From Cordilura impudica (lineage: Eukaryota > Arthropoda > Insecta > Diptera > Scathophagidae), in the NCBI GenBank assembly GCA_963682025.1, contig OY821520.1:85722465-85786464 (forward strand): 64,000 nucleotides of DNA. The letters run 5' to 3'. Of this stretch, positions 11,766-23,450 are shown piece by piece. The notes beneath the pieces were generated by a model that searched no databases, was not told where the DNA came from, and saw only the letters and a program-made list of their open reading frames with translations. The position numbers and the translations under genes were made by a program. Numbering within the stretch: the first letter of the stretch is position 1; each line of letters starts with the position of its first letter.

Positions 11766-13185
11766 TTAAGGTGGTTCGGTCGCCATAGAAAAAAAAGTCG
11801 AGCCGTACCGCCTTTTAGTTTTTTGTATACTACATCGCCATTTATAGTCCGATCATAACATATTGTATACTGTTGTTCAAGCCTTCGTAATAGCTACATT
11901 CCTCTCTTTAATAATTTTTGACTCCGACGTCAAATTCTGGTAGTGACTTTGAAAATCTCGGCTCCTACCCACCCTAATGCCGACCATTTTGAAACGCAAG
12001 GAAAGCGGCTTTAGTTACATGAAATTTTTTCTTCAAAATTATAAACTCCTATTCATAAAAAAAAGTTACAGAGGTTTAAAAAATGCATTAATCAAATGAT
12101 CAAATATGTCAACTCATATTGTGTTTTTGAGATATGACAACTCTTTTTGTGAAAAGAAAGCCACATTAATTTGATGAAATAAAATATGGACGTACAATTT
12201 GTTTGAGACAAATTTTGGCGAGAATTGAGATTGCTATACTGTTCGCGATTTCTTATTTTAGCAAATATAAAGCCCATGCGCCTTTCGTCTGTAACCTTAT
12301 TTGCGGATTCACTAACAACCCGCACAAAACGTTCAGTATTTTGAGAATGGCACGGAAATTCTAAAACATAAATTATACGTTAATAGTTATTATTGATACG
12401 TAAAATTTTGGATATAATTACCTGGTATTTCAATTATTTCATGAGATGAATTTTGGTATTGCACCAATTGATTTTTATAAATATTTGGTACACCATTTGT
12501 CCTCAAATATAAAAAATATTGGATGACTTGGGGTATTGTTGGTAATTTTCTTTTTCCGATATAACACGCGTCGAAATGTATTTTGTTTTAATATTAAATT
12601 TTATTAATTATTATTTATTGCAATTAAATTTAGTGGAATATATATATTTCAAAATGATAACCATAACAAATTTAAATAAACCAATTTCAGAATGAAAAGA
12701 AAATATTTTTGACTTTTGATAAATGAACGACAAAATTGAATGTGAGCAAAATAGAATGTCACTTTGGAATGTCAACGCTTTTGTTTTTGCACTACTTTAT
12801 GTTCTCTGTTCTGTAATATTATTTTTTTAACCTCTGTAACTTTTTTGTTTATGAATAAAACTGAATACTGTTAAAGCAAAAGTTCCATGAAAATAACGCG
12901 GCTTTACTTTCGCTTCAAAATAATTGCCATTAGGGTGGGTAGGAACTGAGATACTGAAAGTCGGAAAAATTTTTGACGTCGGATTAAAAAATTATTAAAG
13001 AAAGAAATGTAGCGACAATGAAACCATGCACAACGACATGCAACATGTTATGATATGACCAAAAATGGCGCTGCAATGGGCATTGGCGTGGCAAAAAAAT
13101 AAAAAAATATTTTTCCGAATTGTCTTTAACTTATCTTTAATCCTAGGCTAGGACAAGCTCAATTTTTTTTGGCGAACCACCTTAA
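11766..13185. mobile_element. Foldback-type element with long inverted repeats and TTAA flanks
   Basis: TTAA at 11766-11769 is followed inward by GGTGGTTCGG. At the other end CGAACCACC is followed by TTAA at 13182-13185. The inverted repeats continue far inward: ACCCACCCTAATG near 11970 matches CATTAGGGTGGGT near 12930, and GTTACAGAGG near 12065 matches CCTCTGTAAC near 12832, giving arms of roughly 320-350 bp around a ~750 bp centre. The TTAA flanks are the duplication used by the piggyBac superfamily, so this could be a non-autonomous piggyBac-type foldback. The terminal bases are not the usual piggyBac CCC, so the class is uncertain. The short frames inside are not convincing genes. Confidence 0.8.
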
Positions 13186-14850
13186 TCCACATACATATTT
13201 ATGATAAATGTCGCCATAATCTGACTCCTGTCATTAACTCGCAAATGTACATAGTTCGTTGATACCAGTGTTGCCATAATTTGAAATTGAAAAGATGCTA
13301 AATTGCAAAAATAAAGATGCTAAAACGTACTGGAGTCAAAATAAAAGATGCTAAATTTTTTTTTTAAATTTCATTACCTTTTGATTGAAAAATTAAGTAC
13401 TTATTCTTTGGTTTTTAAATGGAACAATGAATATAAAACATACATTGCGATTTATATTTTTAAAATTTTAAATAAAATTATTTTGAATTTCATCTGCAAT
13501 TTTTTTAAACATCAAACTGAGAGTTTTATTAATTTTAAATTAAATATTTTTAATTTTAGAGAGATTTCTTTTTAATTTCATATATACAAAATTTTCATTA
13601 TCAAAAGATATTAGGGTAATTGGTTTATGGAAACTAATATTTCTGTGATGTCTTCATATTCAAGTTCTTCTTGGCTCTGAAATTTTTCTGACGATCGACT
13701 TTTTTCAACGACATTGCTCGGTATATTGTAAGTGTAACAGCACCCATTTTTCAATTTCAAACCTTCTTTTATACGTATTACAGAACATAACAACTCGGAT
13801 TTTGATTTAAAGTCATTAAACTAAACGAACTTTGAACTCCTCGCCAATAGAATTTTGGTTAACTTCAGTCCATAAGGAGGTTGTATTCATTGCTGTATCC
13901 CAATATTGTTTTGTGATATAACTCAATTGGATTTAAATTTTTTCTATTTCAGATGATCTAAATTTAAACTCTTCTAATATATTGGTTATCGGTTTTTTAC
14001 CCAGTTTAATGTGTTTTGTATTGAAAATTTTGGCATTTTTTTTATGCAATTATATATTTTGGCAATCGACTTTTTAATTCGTTAAAAACTGTTGTACTTG
14101 TTTACATTCTTCTATTTCAAACTGTTTTGTTATATTTGTTGAAAGAAACGAGCAGAGTGGTAAAAAGAGTAGTACACAAATTACTCGTATTACACTTTGA
14201 GAAATTAAAACATATCAATACCATTAAAATTAAAATCGCATATACAAAAATAATGAAAAAAATCAAAAAAAAAGATGGTAAAAGCAACTTTTGTTTTAAT
14301 AAAAGATGCTAAATTAGCATCTAACATCTTTTCATAAATTTTGGATGCTAAGCGACAAAAAAAATTTGCTAAATCTAGCAACTAAATTGCTAAAATGGCA
14401 ACAATGGTTGATACACTTTAGTCTAAGGCCAAGGCTGATTGGTGCTCACGAGGAATTTTTGACTTGGGCCTCCTATTTTAGGGGTCTCTCAATCTGTTTG
14501 AAATTATGCATAAAATATATTATAATTTCATATAATTTCAATTATCTATGGAAGGCAAATATCATGCCAAAGTAGTGTTGGCGAAATTCCACTCTCACTT
14601 TGCCTTAGACTTAAATTTTTTCCATTTACAACGACCTACCGACGTAATATTAAGTCTTAAAAATTGGGTAAATTATCTGGCTACGCTTAATATTAATCGA
14701 AATATCGGAAGAAATATACGAAAAAAAAACTTTATGCCCAAAGATGTAAACAAGTATACTGACTTTGAGCCACTGTATCTTTTGCTATACACAAAATTTT
14801 TTTTTATGTATCGTAGACATCGGCTGCAATTTGTTAAAAATGCTTAAAAA
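13186..14850. repeat. Family-3 repeat copy split by a hAT-like element
   Basis: Sequence on either side of the hAT-like insert (13186-13265 and 14415-14850) is collinear with 25300-25545. Shared words are TTCGTTGATACA, TTGGGCCTCCTATTTTAGGGG (or its variant) and a GCCAA/ATACC segment. The 14740-14785 part also resembles 1555-1600. No coding is supported, and the identity of the family is unknown. Confidence 0.5.
13266..14406. mobile_element. hAT-like DNA transposon, decayed, with 8-bp TSD
   Basis: The left end is CAGTGTTGCC and the right end GGCAACAATG, so the TIRs match at 9 of 10 terminal bases. It is flanked by the perfect 8-bp duplication GTTGATAC at 13258-13265 and 14407-14414. An 8-bp TSD and CAG-TGTTGCC ends are hallmarks of hAT elements. 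Subterminal copies of AAGATGCTAAA occur at both sides. The interior is AT-rich with only short frames (13611-13793 minus, 14127-14312 plus) and no transposase I can recognise, so it is non-autonomous or dead. Confidence 0.85.
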
Positions 14851-15377
14851 CTACCAATTTTTTTCATGCATGTGCGGTTTTTTAAGGCAATAAACAAAAT
14901 CCTTCCCCCGTAAAACAGCAACAAATTTTCCCTACAATTTTTCAAATACCATTTGAAGAATAATATACATAAATATTTTTGAAGATATTTCAAAAACTTA
15001 AGGTAAAATATCGTTTATAAAATTTACGAAAAGCAGCCCGAAAATAATAACAATAATAAAAATATGAAAAATGCGTAATATTTTCAACAAAAATGATAAG
15101 CAATTCTTTGAAATAAAATCAATCAGAAATAAGAAATTTTTGTTCGTGATACTTAAAACGATAAGTGTAAGCAGCCAGTGGATTTGAAAACAATATACTT
15201 GTAGTATAACTAAACATGAAGATAAGCCATGTCACTATTTTCAGGAATGTATTAAAAAATAGACAGTTTAGCTATTGAAATTTTTTTCTGACTACTAAAT
15301 AGTATAATGTGTACAGAGTCAATCAAATCATGTTGGACAAAAATTGTCTTCCTACTCTATTGACTGAGACAATTGAT
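14851..15377. other. AT-rich stretch, nothing recognised
   Basis: No frame or repeat supported. Confidence 0.5.
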
Positions 15378-15849
15378 TTAACCCTTTCAGACATTTTGTC
15401 CAATATATTGGTAATTTGTTTTTCTCTATTTGAAGTTATATAGCGCTGGTGTAAATAAACGCATTTTGACCGTTAGTACCGTAATCAAAAGAGTGTTTTC
15501 TAAGTTTTACATAAGTATATGCTTTTTACACGGGTAAGCTTGCATTGATTGTCGATAAATTAATTTGTTTTCGAAAGTGCTTTGTGACTGTGAGATATAG
15601 CAATATTCAGTGGTGGTTTAAAGCGACAAATATATTAAATTAAGTTCTAAAAAAAATTCGTAAGTGTTACTTGAGTGGTTGTTAAGCCATTTGTATATTA
15701 ATTCCATCAAATTTTGGACTAATAAAGTCTTCAGACGTATTTATATGCATGTCCATTATATTGGACAAATTTACTTTGTGAGTGTTTATTTTCTTTGTCA
15801 GTACTACGGCTTTATTTTATGAAATGGCTTCAAATTAACCACCGAGTTA

Positions 15850-18160
15850 AGAATAAATCTTGAAACACATAGAAGAAACTTCAGATCTAAGTGATGTAGA
15901 AGAAGATGATGCAGTTGATAACCAGTTTCCTTTTAGTAAGCTTCCTGAACAAATGGTGCAAGTTAATTACCACGAAGCTTTGAAGAAATTGAAGATGGGG
16001 AAGTTTTAGAAGAGATTGAGGTGCCTAATATTTTGGAAATCGAATTTGCGACTCTAGCAGTTCAGTTAGTACCAGAAAGCCCTTGCAAAATTTCTGAAAG
16101 CACCAAAATCCAATTCAAAAAAAAAATATTATATGGAAGAATAGGCGCAATTGAAATCAAGAAGTTGTTACATTTGATCCGCCAAATTATTATTATATTT
16201 TGGAAACGCCATTTCAATACATCGAAAAATGTGATGAATATGATGACGAATTTTTTGACAAGGCCGCATATTTACAAATTTATATGCCGTTCAGCAAAGT
16301 AAATAATCTTTCAACTAATCCAACGCTGACATGCGTATATATTTTGGGATTCATATTATGATGAGTTGTTTGAAATTTCCTCGACTGCGAATGTGCTTTG
16401 ATAAGCGTTGGGTACTGCCTTTGTTTTATTACAGATACCTCAGCTCGGCCAAAATAATGTCACGGAATGAACAAAGTAAGGCCTGTAATTGAATTCGTGC
16501 ATTGGCTTCACCAGTTGTCATTAGAGAAATATCATTGGGTGGAAGAGGAAGTAATTTCATTCAAAAGAAAATTTACTGGCCTGTAGTACATAAAGGGTAA
16601 ACCATTTTCATGGAGTATCAAAGTCTTCTTTTTATGCGGTAAGAGTGGAATGCCCTATGATTTCATTATCTACCAAAGTTCTACAGCACCACTCAACCAA
16701 ATATTAGTCAAGATCATAGCAAGTGGATCAGCAGTTTTATTGTACCAATGCATTCTCAGTAGGGCGGATCGATTTGTAGGGAGGCAAAAAATCGCACAAG
16801 TGACAAGGAAGATCATATTCTAGGGATCAAAATAAGAAACTTTGCCCAACGAACTATACCTCTAAAACTAATTCTGATGTCCCGACTTTTGACCTGTCTG
16901 TCTGTCTGCCATGAGGCAACCCCATTCCCCCTCATGCAATTGATCTGAAACTTGGCCCATAGTCTTATTGTGACTACAGATTAATTTCGGGGTAGTCACA
17001 CATAGATCGATTTTTTTTGAGAAACATAACATAGTCTAGGCGTATGATTATTATTTATTAGCAGAGTAAAAGATACGTATACGTATGAGTGTTAATTTTA
17101 ATATTAAATCGAACATTGTCAGCCCAATTCTAAACAAAAAATTGTGATTTTTTTTAAATGTTTGTATGGGGAACCCCCAGGGGGTTCCAGGGGGTATGCC
17201 ACTGGCGTGGGTGGGTCGGCCCCCCAAAGTTAGTGGGGTTCGATCATACATTTGTATTCGATTGGGACACTAAATGGGTCAAAGTGAGACAGACAGGCAG
17301 GTCGAAAGGACATCAGAATTCGTTTTAGAGGTATGGTTGATCCCTTGAATACGATTTTCCTTGTCACTTGGGCGATTTTTAAATCGACCCGCCCAAATTC
17401 TCGGGGTCACAATTTATATTTCTATAATTAATTCCCTTCATTTTAAGTATTTGAAATTCTTTTTTATTTATGTAGCAGAAACGGTACGAACCAATCGATT
17501 TAGCAGTCCACTTTTGCCAAATCAAAAACTTTTGTAAATGATATTTACAAGGTTGGTTTTAGAATTCTTCCTGTTTATTGTTTATTTCTGAACGAGTTTA
17601 TAAACTTTTGTTATTCAATTTTCAGATGGTTTGACAAGAAGTTTGTAAATCTACCTTCGAACTTCGTGGAAGTCATCAAAATATGTTGGAATAAACCGTC
17701 CTGAAGTTGTGCATTTATACAATGAAAATATGGGTGGAATGGACCTCCTATATCGTTGCTAAAATACTATAAAATGAACATTCGTACTTCAAAATGAACC
17801 GCATTTTGTTGATTTGGCGCTTACAGCTTCGTGGATGGAATATAAAAAAGCGTGTGAAATAAATGGAATTCCACAAAAATATTTATTAGATTCCCTAAGT
17901 TTTCGTGCTGATGTAGCGAATATTTTAATTAAATTGCAGGAAAAAGATAATGAACCCCATTATGTCCGCCTACACCAGAACCTGGAGCTGAACTATTGCA
18001 AAATTCACTCAAATGCAAAAAGAAATCAAAGTGCTCCTGCTAAAGAAGTTCGACATGATAGTTACAACCACTTACCAGAATTTGTTGGCCAGTTGTTGAA
18101 AAAAAATGTTCATTGTTTTAAGAGAGTTAAATTCGAATATGCCGAATCTAGGTTTTACAT
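15850..18160 (+). pseudogene. piggyBac-type transposase, heavily disrupted
   Basis: piggyBac transposases (DDE_Tnp_1_7 family) cut and paste at TTAA. Translating across frames gives an acidic N-terminus near 15860-15960 (ETSDLSDVEEDDAV), then about 16330-16460 FGIHIMMSCLKFPRLRMC and RWVLPLFYYRYLSSAKIMSR, then about 16610-16680 FSWSIKVFFLCGKSGMPYDF, which match the conserved order of the core. After the MITE come TVRTNRFSSPLLP (about 17480-17515), RWFDKKFVNLPSNFV (about 17630-17665) and the well-kept frame starting 17814, ALTASWMEYKKACEINGIPQ. More than ten stops and shifts are present. The last ~10 residues of the 17814 frame come from the Helitron, not the transposase. Confidence 0.8.
16762..17394. 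mobile_element. TIR MITE nested in the piggyBac relic
   Basis: The left end GGGCGGATCGATTT and right end AAATCGACCCGCCC are inverted. The match extends inward through AAATCGC..CAAGTGACAAGGAA, ACCTCTAAAACTAATTCTGATGTCC and the GACCTGTCTGTCTG run on the left, and their complements on the right (about 17280-17394). The loop is about 400 bp with a GC-rich patch at 17165-17230. ATTCTC occurs just outside both ends (16751-16756 and 17397-17402), but not flush with them, so the TSD is uncertain. Confidence 0.8.
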
Positions 18161-18505
18161 CTATAATATTAATAGGCTAGGCGATTTCTTGTGACTGATG
18201 TCTTGTTCTACCGTTTTATTCCGATTTTGACCAAGCGTATATTATTTGAAAGGTATTTCTTTTTAGCCGATTTGCAGACTTACAGATTTTTTAATATTTT
18301 CCTTTGTTTTGAGTAAATTGCATTTAAAGTTGCTACTAATAAAATTATACAATGCTTTGTGCGTTTTTGTGTTTGTTTTTTTTTTTTTTTTTGTTGATTT
18401 GTGAATTGGCTATAATTGATTAGCATATTTTTAGGGTCTTTATATAATGAAAAAATAAAATTTCCTAGAATATGCGCTCCAATTTCGAGGGCTGGAATCT
18501 GCTAG
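18160..18505 (+). mobile_element. Short non-autonomous Helitron, complete
   Basis: It starts TCTATAATATTAATAGG and ends GGGCTGGAATCTGCTAG, flanked by host A (18159) and T (18506). TC...CTAG between A and T with no duplication is the Helitron signature. It is 346 bp long with no coding. It has the same family structure as 43588-43945 and sits exactly in the tail of the piggyBac transposase. Confidence 0.85.
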
Positions 18506-19499
18506 TTTACATTAATATCTGAACTCATTGCATTATTTAAAACAAAAATTGTCAGTAGCAAAACATATTGGAAAAAAACAGATCATGTTTTAAAGAAAAA
18601 GAAAAAAATACCGTATGTCCATTTTTGTCAGTTTTGAGTTAACGATGCCAAATATATTAATTTTTAACGCTCTTTACATGTGTTCAATTTTTTTTTTTTT
18701 TAATATTGACCATTTTTGAATTTTTTCTTCAAAAAACGACGTAACTTAAAAGTTTATTAAATTATTTTCAGCACTAACGACGTATGTCAACCTACATTTG
18801 ATCGCTGACAAATTATTTTCTCAGAAAACGACACATAGCAACATACGTTGTTATTAATGAAAAAAATTCAAAATAATTTTGGATTAGTTTTCAGTTTATA
18901 ACCCCTTGTATAAACTTGTTTGTTTATTTCTGTTATTTTTTGTCACTATTATTCTTAATACGTTGTTATATTCTCATCCTAAGCCCGTTAACTTTTTGTT
19001 GACGAACAAAAAATCCATTTTTCAAGCAACAACAACTTTTGTCTACATGGGTGGTAGCATTGGTAGATGTCTTTTTCAAAGAAAACGACGTTTGTCGACA
19101 TAAGTTGTTTTATCTGCACACACTTTAAGTGTAATTTACATATTGTTTTTTTTTGCCCTTCTCTAGGATCTATTCCTCTGAAGATTTTTGACTCAAAATT
19201 TTATATAAAGTATTTATTGCCCATATTTACAGGACTGTTAAATAAAAAGCTCTAAAAACTTTATATCGAGCCTATAATTTCAAATATAACGTTTCTTGGC
19301 TCCCCTGAACATTTTGATTTTATGACATATGCGGTTATTCTAGAAAACCACAGATATATGTTTTAGAAAAAATTTAAATTGCACATAATTTGACGAAAAA
19401 CTGCGGTGAACGAAACCAAAATATAACACCAAGATATATTATAGTATGAAATTATATGCAATTTTTTCTGGATTCAAACAATTCAGAGTTTTGTATTTA
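18506..19499. other. AT-rich stretch, nothing recognised
   Basis: It contains several AAAACGACG-like words (18735, 18825, 19085), possibly an old repeat, but no gene and no bounded element. Confidence 0.5.
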
Positions 19500-20532
19500 A
19501 AATGGTTGGCACAAAATATTGTACATCTCTAAAAAACAATGTGATAAAAGTATTCCAAGGTGAAATAAGCCAAAAGAAGCACATGCGAAAAGTTTTGAAT
19601 GCCGAGGTCTACCGTCATTTATATATTAAATAAGTTTAAAAACACAAAAACCGTCAAACAGTTCATTGGAAGGCCGACCAAAATGTAAAACAACCTGAGA
19701 AGATGCCCAAAATTAAGCTTGTGCACTGTACAAAGGAGAGCTGTTGCAGAAGGCATAAAACCATTTATATCGCAGAAAAATACCACAGCTCACCTAAATT
19801 TTGCACAAGTACATCTTATCTGGAATGTACAGCAGCAGAGCATCAAAGTCCAAATTTAATTTTGTAGATCCTGACGGAACGATAAGAGTACGATGACCTG
19901 CTTTTAATAGGCTAAAACCACAATATTGTACTGGTACTGTCAAACATGCTATTTGTTGTGGTTTCAATAATCATTTGTTTTTAAGATGGGTGACTGATTG
20001 GGCCTCGCATCAGATCCTAGCGTTGGGGCTGCCAATAACCTCTAGGCAAAAACAGTAGAGCTTCAGTGACTAATTGCGCTCTGCTTGTTGTCTAATTGCC
20101 TGAGACGCATCGGTGTTTGCATGCCACTAGGCTACTCTACTGCTCCCCTTTTCACTCTAGCTGTCGACAGACGGGTGTTTGAGCGACATTACCAGTGAAT
20201 ACTTGGTCAAAAAGACCGGAAGTAGTGAGCTGCTTGGGCTTTTCGAAACAGAGGAATCGTTTCTTGGCACCTCCAACTGGGTGACAGACAGATAGCTTTC
20301 CGCACAAGTGCACCTCTGAGAAAGACCCCATTCCCCATTTTTATTTTTTTATCATCAAATCGACCCAGATGGAGAAACTTTGTTGCGGCCCTTTGTACCT
20401 CATAGGAACCATAGGACATAATATATATATACTGTCAAACATGTGATTTATCATTGCTTTTGAGGTGAAAGCTTTACACAACATCATCGAAATTATGGAC
20501 AACAATATGTACAAATTTATATTGCATGATAT
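19500..20532 (+). pseudogene. Tc1-type transposase relic
   Basis: Frame-shifted translation gives the helix-turn-helix part near 19540-19700 (a QKKHMRKVLN-like segment, then KNTKTVKQFIGRPTK), a middle part near 19760-19830 (ISQKNTTAHLNFAQVHLIWN, close to the Tc1 wording for the strand before the second Asp) and, after an inserted element, a later part near 20470-20525 (IMDNNMYKFILHDI). Order and motifs match Tc1/mariner transposases, and many stops are present. It is split by the non-LTR or SINE-like insert at 19949-20429 and abutted by a family-1 copy at 20533. Confidence 0.7.
19949..20429 (+). mobile_element. 5'-truncated non-LTR 3' end (or SINE) with 14-bp TSD
   Basis: It is flanked by TACTGTCAAACATG at 19935-19948 and again at 20430-20443. 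The insert is markedly more GC-rich than its surroundings and ends in GGACATAATATATATA, an AT-repeat tail. A long variable TSD plus a repeat tail indicates target-primed reverse transcription. The clade (LOA/R1/I-like, or a SINE) cannot be told by eye. Confidence 0.8.
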
Positions 20533-21110
20533 TTATACCCTATACCACTACGTGGTCATGGTATAATGACTTTGTGCTACTGTTTGTAACTACCAAAAAT
20601 ATTTGACCTAGACCCATCTTTTATTATACCGATCGACTCAGAATCACTTTCTGAGTCGATTTAGCGATGTCCATTCGTCCGTCCGTCCGTCCGTCTGTGT
20701 GCCCATGCAAACCTTGTAATCAAACTACAGGTCGCAAATACGAAAATATTTTGACGAAATTTGGTATATAAGCTTTCACCGGCCATAGAATGATCGCTAT
20801 TGGTGAAATTCGGTCCACGTTCAGACCTAGTCCCCATACAAATGACCCCTATGAAATCGACATAAATTGCCATAAGATCCAAATTGTCATATAGATCTCA
20901 GTCAAATTGGGTTTGTATGTGTTTATTATATCCATTAATCAGTAGTCCAAAAATAATCCTTATAGGACAATTTTTATCATAGGCTTCCCGATCTTCACTT
21001 AAATCTATCAAAAAACAAAAACATTGCACAGATTTTTCTCAAATTTGGTTTGTATATATTTTATTGAAAACATAAGTGACTTTACCAAATATGGTCAGGA
21101 TCGGTCCATA
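20533..21110 (+). repeat. Family-1 repeat, 5' part of a split copy
   Basis: It starts TTATACCCTATACCACTACG and stops at GGATCGGTCCAT. The missing 3' part resumes at 23451, so one family-1 copy was split by the DUF7869-type element. Confidence 0.85.
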
Positions 21111-23450
21111 TCGAGCCCTTCCCGCCAAAATAACGTAAACGACAAAAATTAAATTTTACAGGAGAAGGTTTTTTTTGATTATCTCTTCATTTGGTGAATG
21201 TATCGGCATGAAATTTTGAATATAGTCGTTGTTATGACATAGTTATCGATCTCTGTTGTTTTTATTACTGAGTTTGTAACGGAAAGAGTGTTTTTGCCGT
21301 TTAAGTTAATTTCGCTGTCATGTTTTGCAATTAATTGTACTATGTTGTGTCGTTTAAGTTAAACTCAATTTTTTATTAATTTCAATAGTTCATTGTATTT
21401 TTATTTTTTAACTCATTTTCATTTTTAATTGTTTTCATATATGTAAAAATATTAAAGTTAAAAAAATATTTCTGAACATAAAAGCTAAGTAGCAATACTA
21501 AATTCATTGTGTATTATCTTCTTCATCGGTTTCAGGTAGCACATCTATAATAGAGTTTTTGTGTTTAAGATTTAAGTATTCATTGTGGAATTTTTTGTGA
21601 ATAATGTTTTTATCACAGAGAGCTTTCAAATCGTTATATTTATTTGATGAAATATGTAAACAATGTTTATATAAATTAAGTGGTCCTTTTTCCAAAATGG
21701 AAGTGATTCTCGTCGATCGTGTATTGGAATTTAAATCAATTTGTTTAACTTCAGAATCTGTAAAATATCCGTACTTTATAGTTATGAAAGGAATACCTTT
21801 TTCAAAAATAACAGAACGCATTGCTTGAAAATTAAGTTTTATACTAGCAGGAAACATTGCTTTTGAAAAGGATTTCCAGTCCTTGAAGTCAGAATAATTT
21901 AACAAAATACATACATAACCATGTGGATTCGTTCGTGCGTTGGATATTAGAGTGTACCATTCACTTGGCACCCAAACATTTTTATCACGTATAAAAGACT
22001 CGATGGTGCTGTGAATTGAGTCAACGGGCATCATGGTGTGCCCAGGTAATAAATATGTTATTTTAATGGTTTTTACAAAAACTGATTGGGTAAGAAAAAA
22101 TTGCAAAGCTGACAACATAGCTCTATTGCGGTTTTGTCCTGCACAGCTGTCACAATAAATGCTTATGGATGAAAATGTTCCCTTTTGATCAACAAGTTGC
22201 AAATATTGAAATAATATGGTACAAACTGCATTGCATCCCCTTTTCCCGTCGGCTTCTCCCCACAAAAAACAATATCCGTTCTTATTCGTTCCTCCAAAAA
22301 TATTACTTTACACTTATCTTTATCGTTGATTTATTTCTGGTATTCCTCTGTCTGCTGTGTAGTAATATTAGCATTTTCCAAATTCTTTCGGGATTCACAA
22401 GTAATGCATTTATCTTTCTTAGGCAGGTGGAAGCCGATATTGAAATCGTTTTTAAAAATTGTTCGAAAAACTCTTGCAGATAATTGGGACGATGTCGAAA
22501 ATCTTTGGGCAGATACAATTCCTTGCTTTTATATCGGCAATAATGCAAGGGAACCGCTGGAAGTTGTTCAATAAAACATTTCAGTAGAACAACTTTAGAT
22601 TCTTCGGACTTATTGTGCGGAGTTCTTCGTGTTTTAGTCTTATTCAACACGTTTATGACAGTTGTGTCATCTCTTGTGGATCTTAGCATTTGTTGAGATA
22701 TATTGAGTGTTTTTAGTAAAAATTGTTGACACACTTTAGTATTTGAGTCTTTATAATTGATGTAGTATTCATAACTAAATCTCCTCTTGTTGCTACCTGC
22801 TCTTTTTCTGCCAATTATTTTCCAATACATTTCCCAATGGGGTTTGGAATACTTCATCGGAATCGCTGTCGCTGTATGGAACAAGCCATATATTGCTTAC
22901 TAACTGTAACCAAACATTTACCATAGTAACATTGCAAAATATACCTTTGTACATATGTATCTATGTATTTTTATTTTAATTCGGTATGAAAAACACTTAC
23001 CTCCGATCGAGAAAATGCTATAACTCATCAAAATCCGAATAAAAATTAACCTTCTTACTATCAACAAAGCTAAATACAGACTGAAGTTTTTAACTCAAAC
23101 TGAAGATGTTTGGCAGCGCAGTAAACATCGTACATGCGATGGTATTTTTGCTTAGCTATGATTTCGTCGAGCGCAGAACGAGCTAATGTAAAAAAAAACA
23201 AAACATTTGGCGCGAGCGCAACAACAATTTCATGTAGAATATTGAAATTTGCTGCAGGCCTTTAACTCAAACGCCACTTCGCGGTCACCAAAAATGTAAA
23301 CAAGAAGCAAATGTGGACTTTAGTTAAAATTTTTTTTGCTCTAATTTTGTAACGGTACTATATACAGTTCTAAAAAATTTACTAGACGATGCAGAATGAT
23401 ATATATATGTGATTTGCATCAAAAAACGAAAATCGAAAATGTTGATGCTA
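21111..23450 (-). mobile_element. DUF7869-type transposase element inserted in family 1
   Basis: It is bounded on both sides by the two halves of a family-1 copy. The left end reads about CCCGCCAAAATAACG. Variants of CGTTTAAGTTAA (21298, 21352) have inverted counterparts (TTAACTCAAAC, about 23090 and 23265), suggesting subterminal inverted repeats. The right limit is only placed between about 23330 and 23450. Confidence 0.65.
21504..22884 (-). pseudogene. DUF7869-type transposase-like protein, two frames
   Basis: The upstream frame (22884-22303) holds KVCQQFLLKTLNISQQML, then LPAVPLHYCRYKSKELYLPK, the DNA-binding half typical of this insect and cnidarian family. The downstream frame (22265-21504) holds the RNase-H-like core: GEADGKRGCNAVCTILF, SIYCDSCAGQNRNRAM (first Asp), LLPGHTMMPVDSIHSTIE (His-Asp-His-Glu cluster) and the C-terminal LNLYKHCLHISSNKYNDLK. 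The two halves are separated by one frameshift near 22290-22340. The family name comes from memory. The catalytic assignment is inference, but the D/H/D/E spacing looks intact, so decay may be recent. Confidence 0.7.

Larger units (their letters stand above)
15378..18194 (+). mobile_element. piggyBac-superfamily transposon relic
   Basis: The left end is TTAA (15378-15381) followed by CCCTTTCAGACATTTTGTCC, a typical piggyBac terminus, and a related TGTCC-x-ATATTGGAC motif recurs at about 15750. The transposase pseudogene follows. A MITE (16762-17394) and a short Helitron (18160-18505) lie inside or at its end. I could not find the right-hand TTAA terminus, which is probably decayed or beyond the Helitron. 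Confidence 0.7.

Noticed and set aside
17051..17251. Minus-strand 66-residue frame in the GC-rich patch
   Set aside because: It lies wholly within the loop of a TIR MITE; no protein similarity recognised.
20000..20400. GC-rich patch considered as a tRNA or rRNA gene
   Set aside because: No cloverleaf or conserved A/B box spacing could be read, and the TSD and tail show it is part of a retrotransposed insert.
22169..22574. Plus-strand frames at 22169-22483 and 22326-22574
   Set aside because: They are shadows of the DUF7869-type transposase coding on the minus strand.
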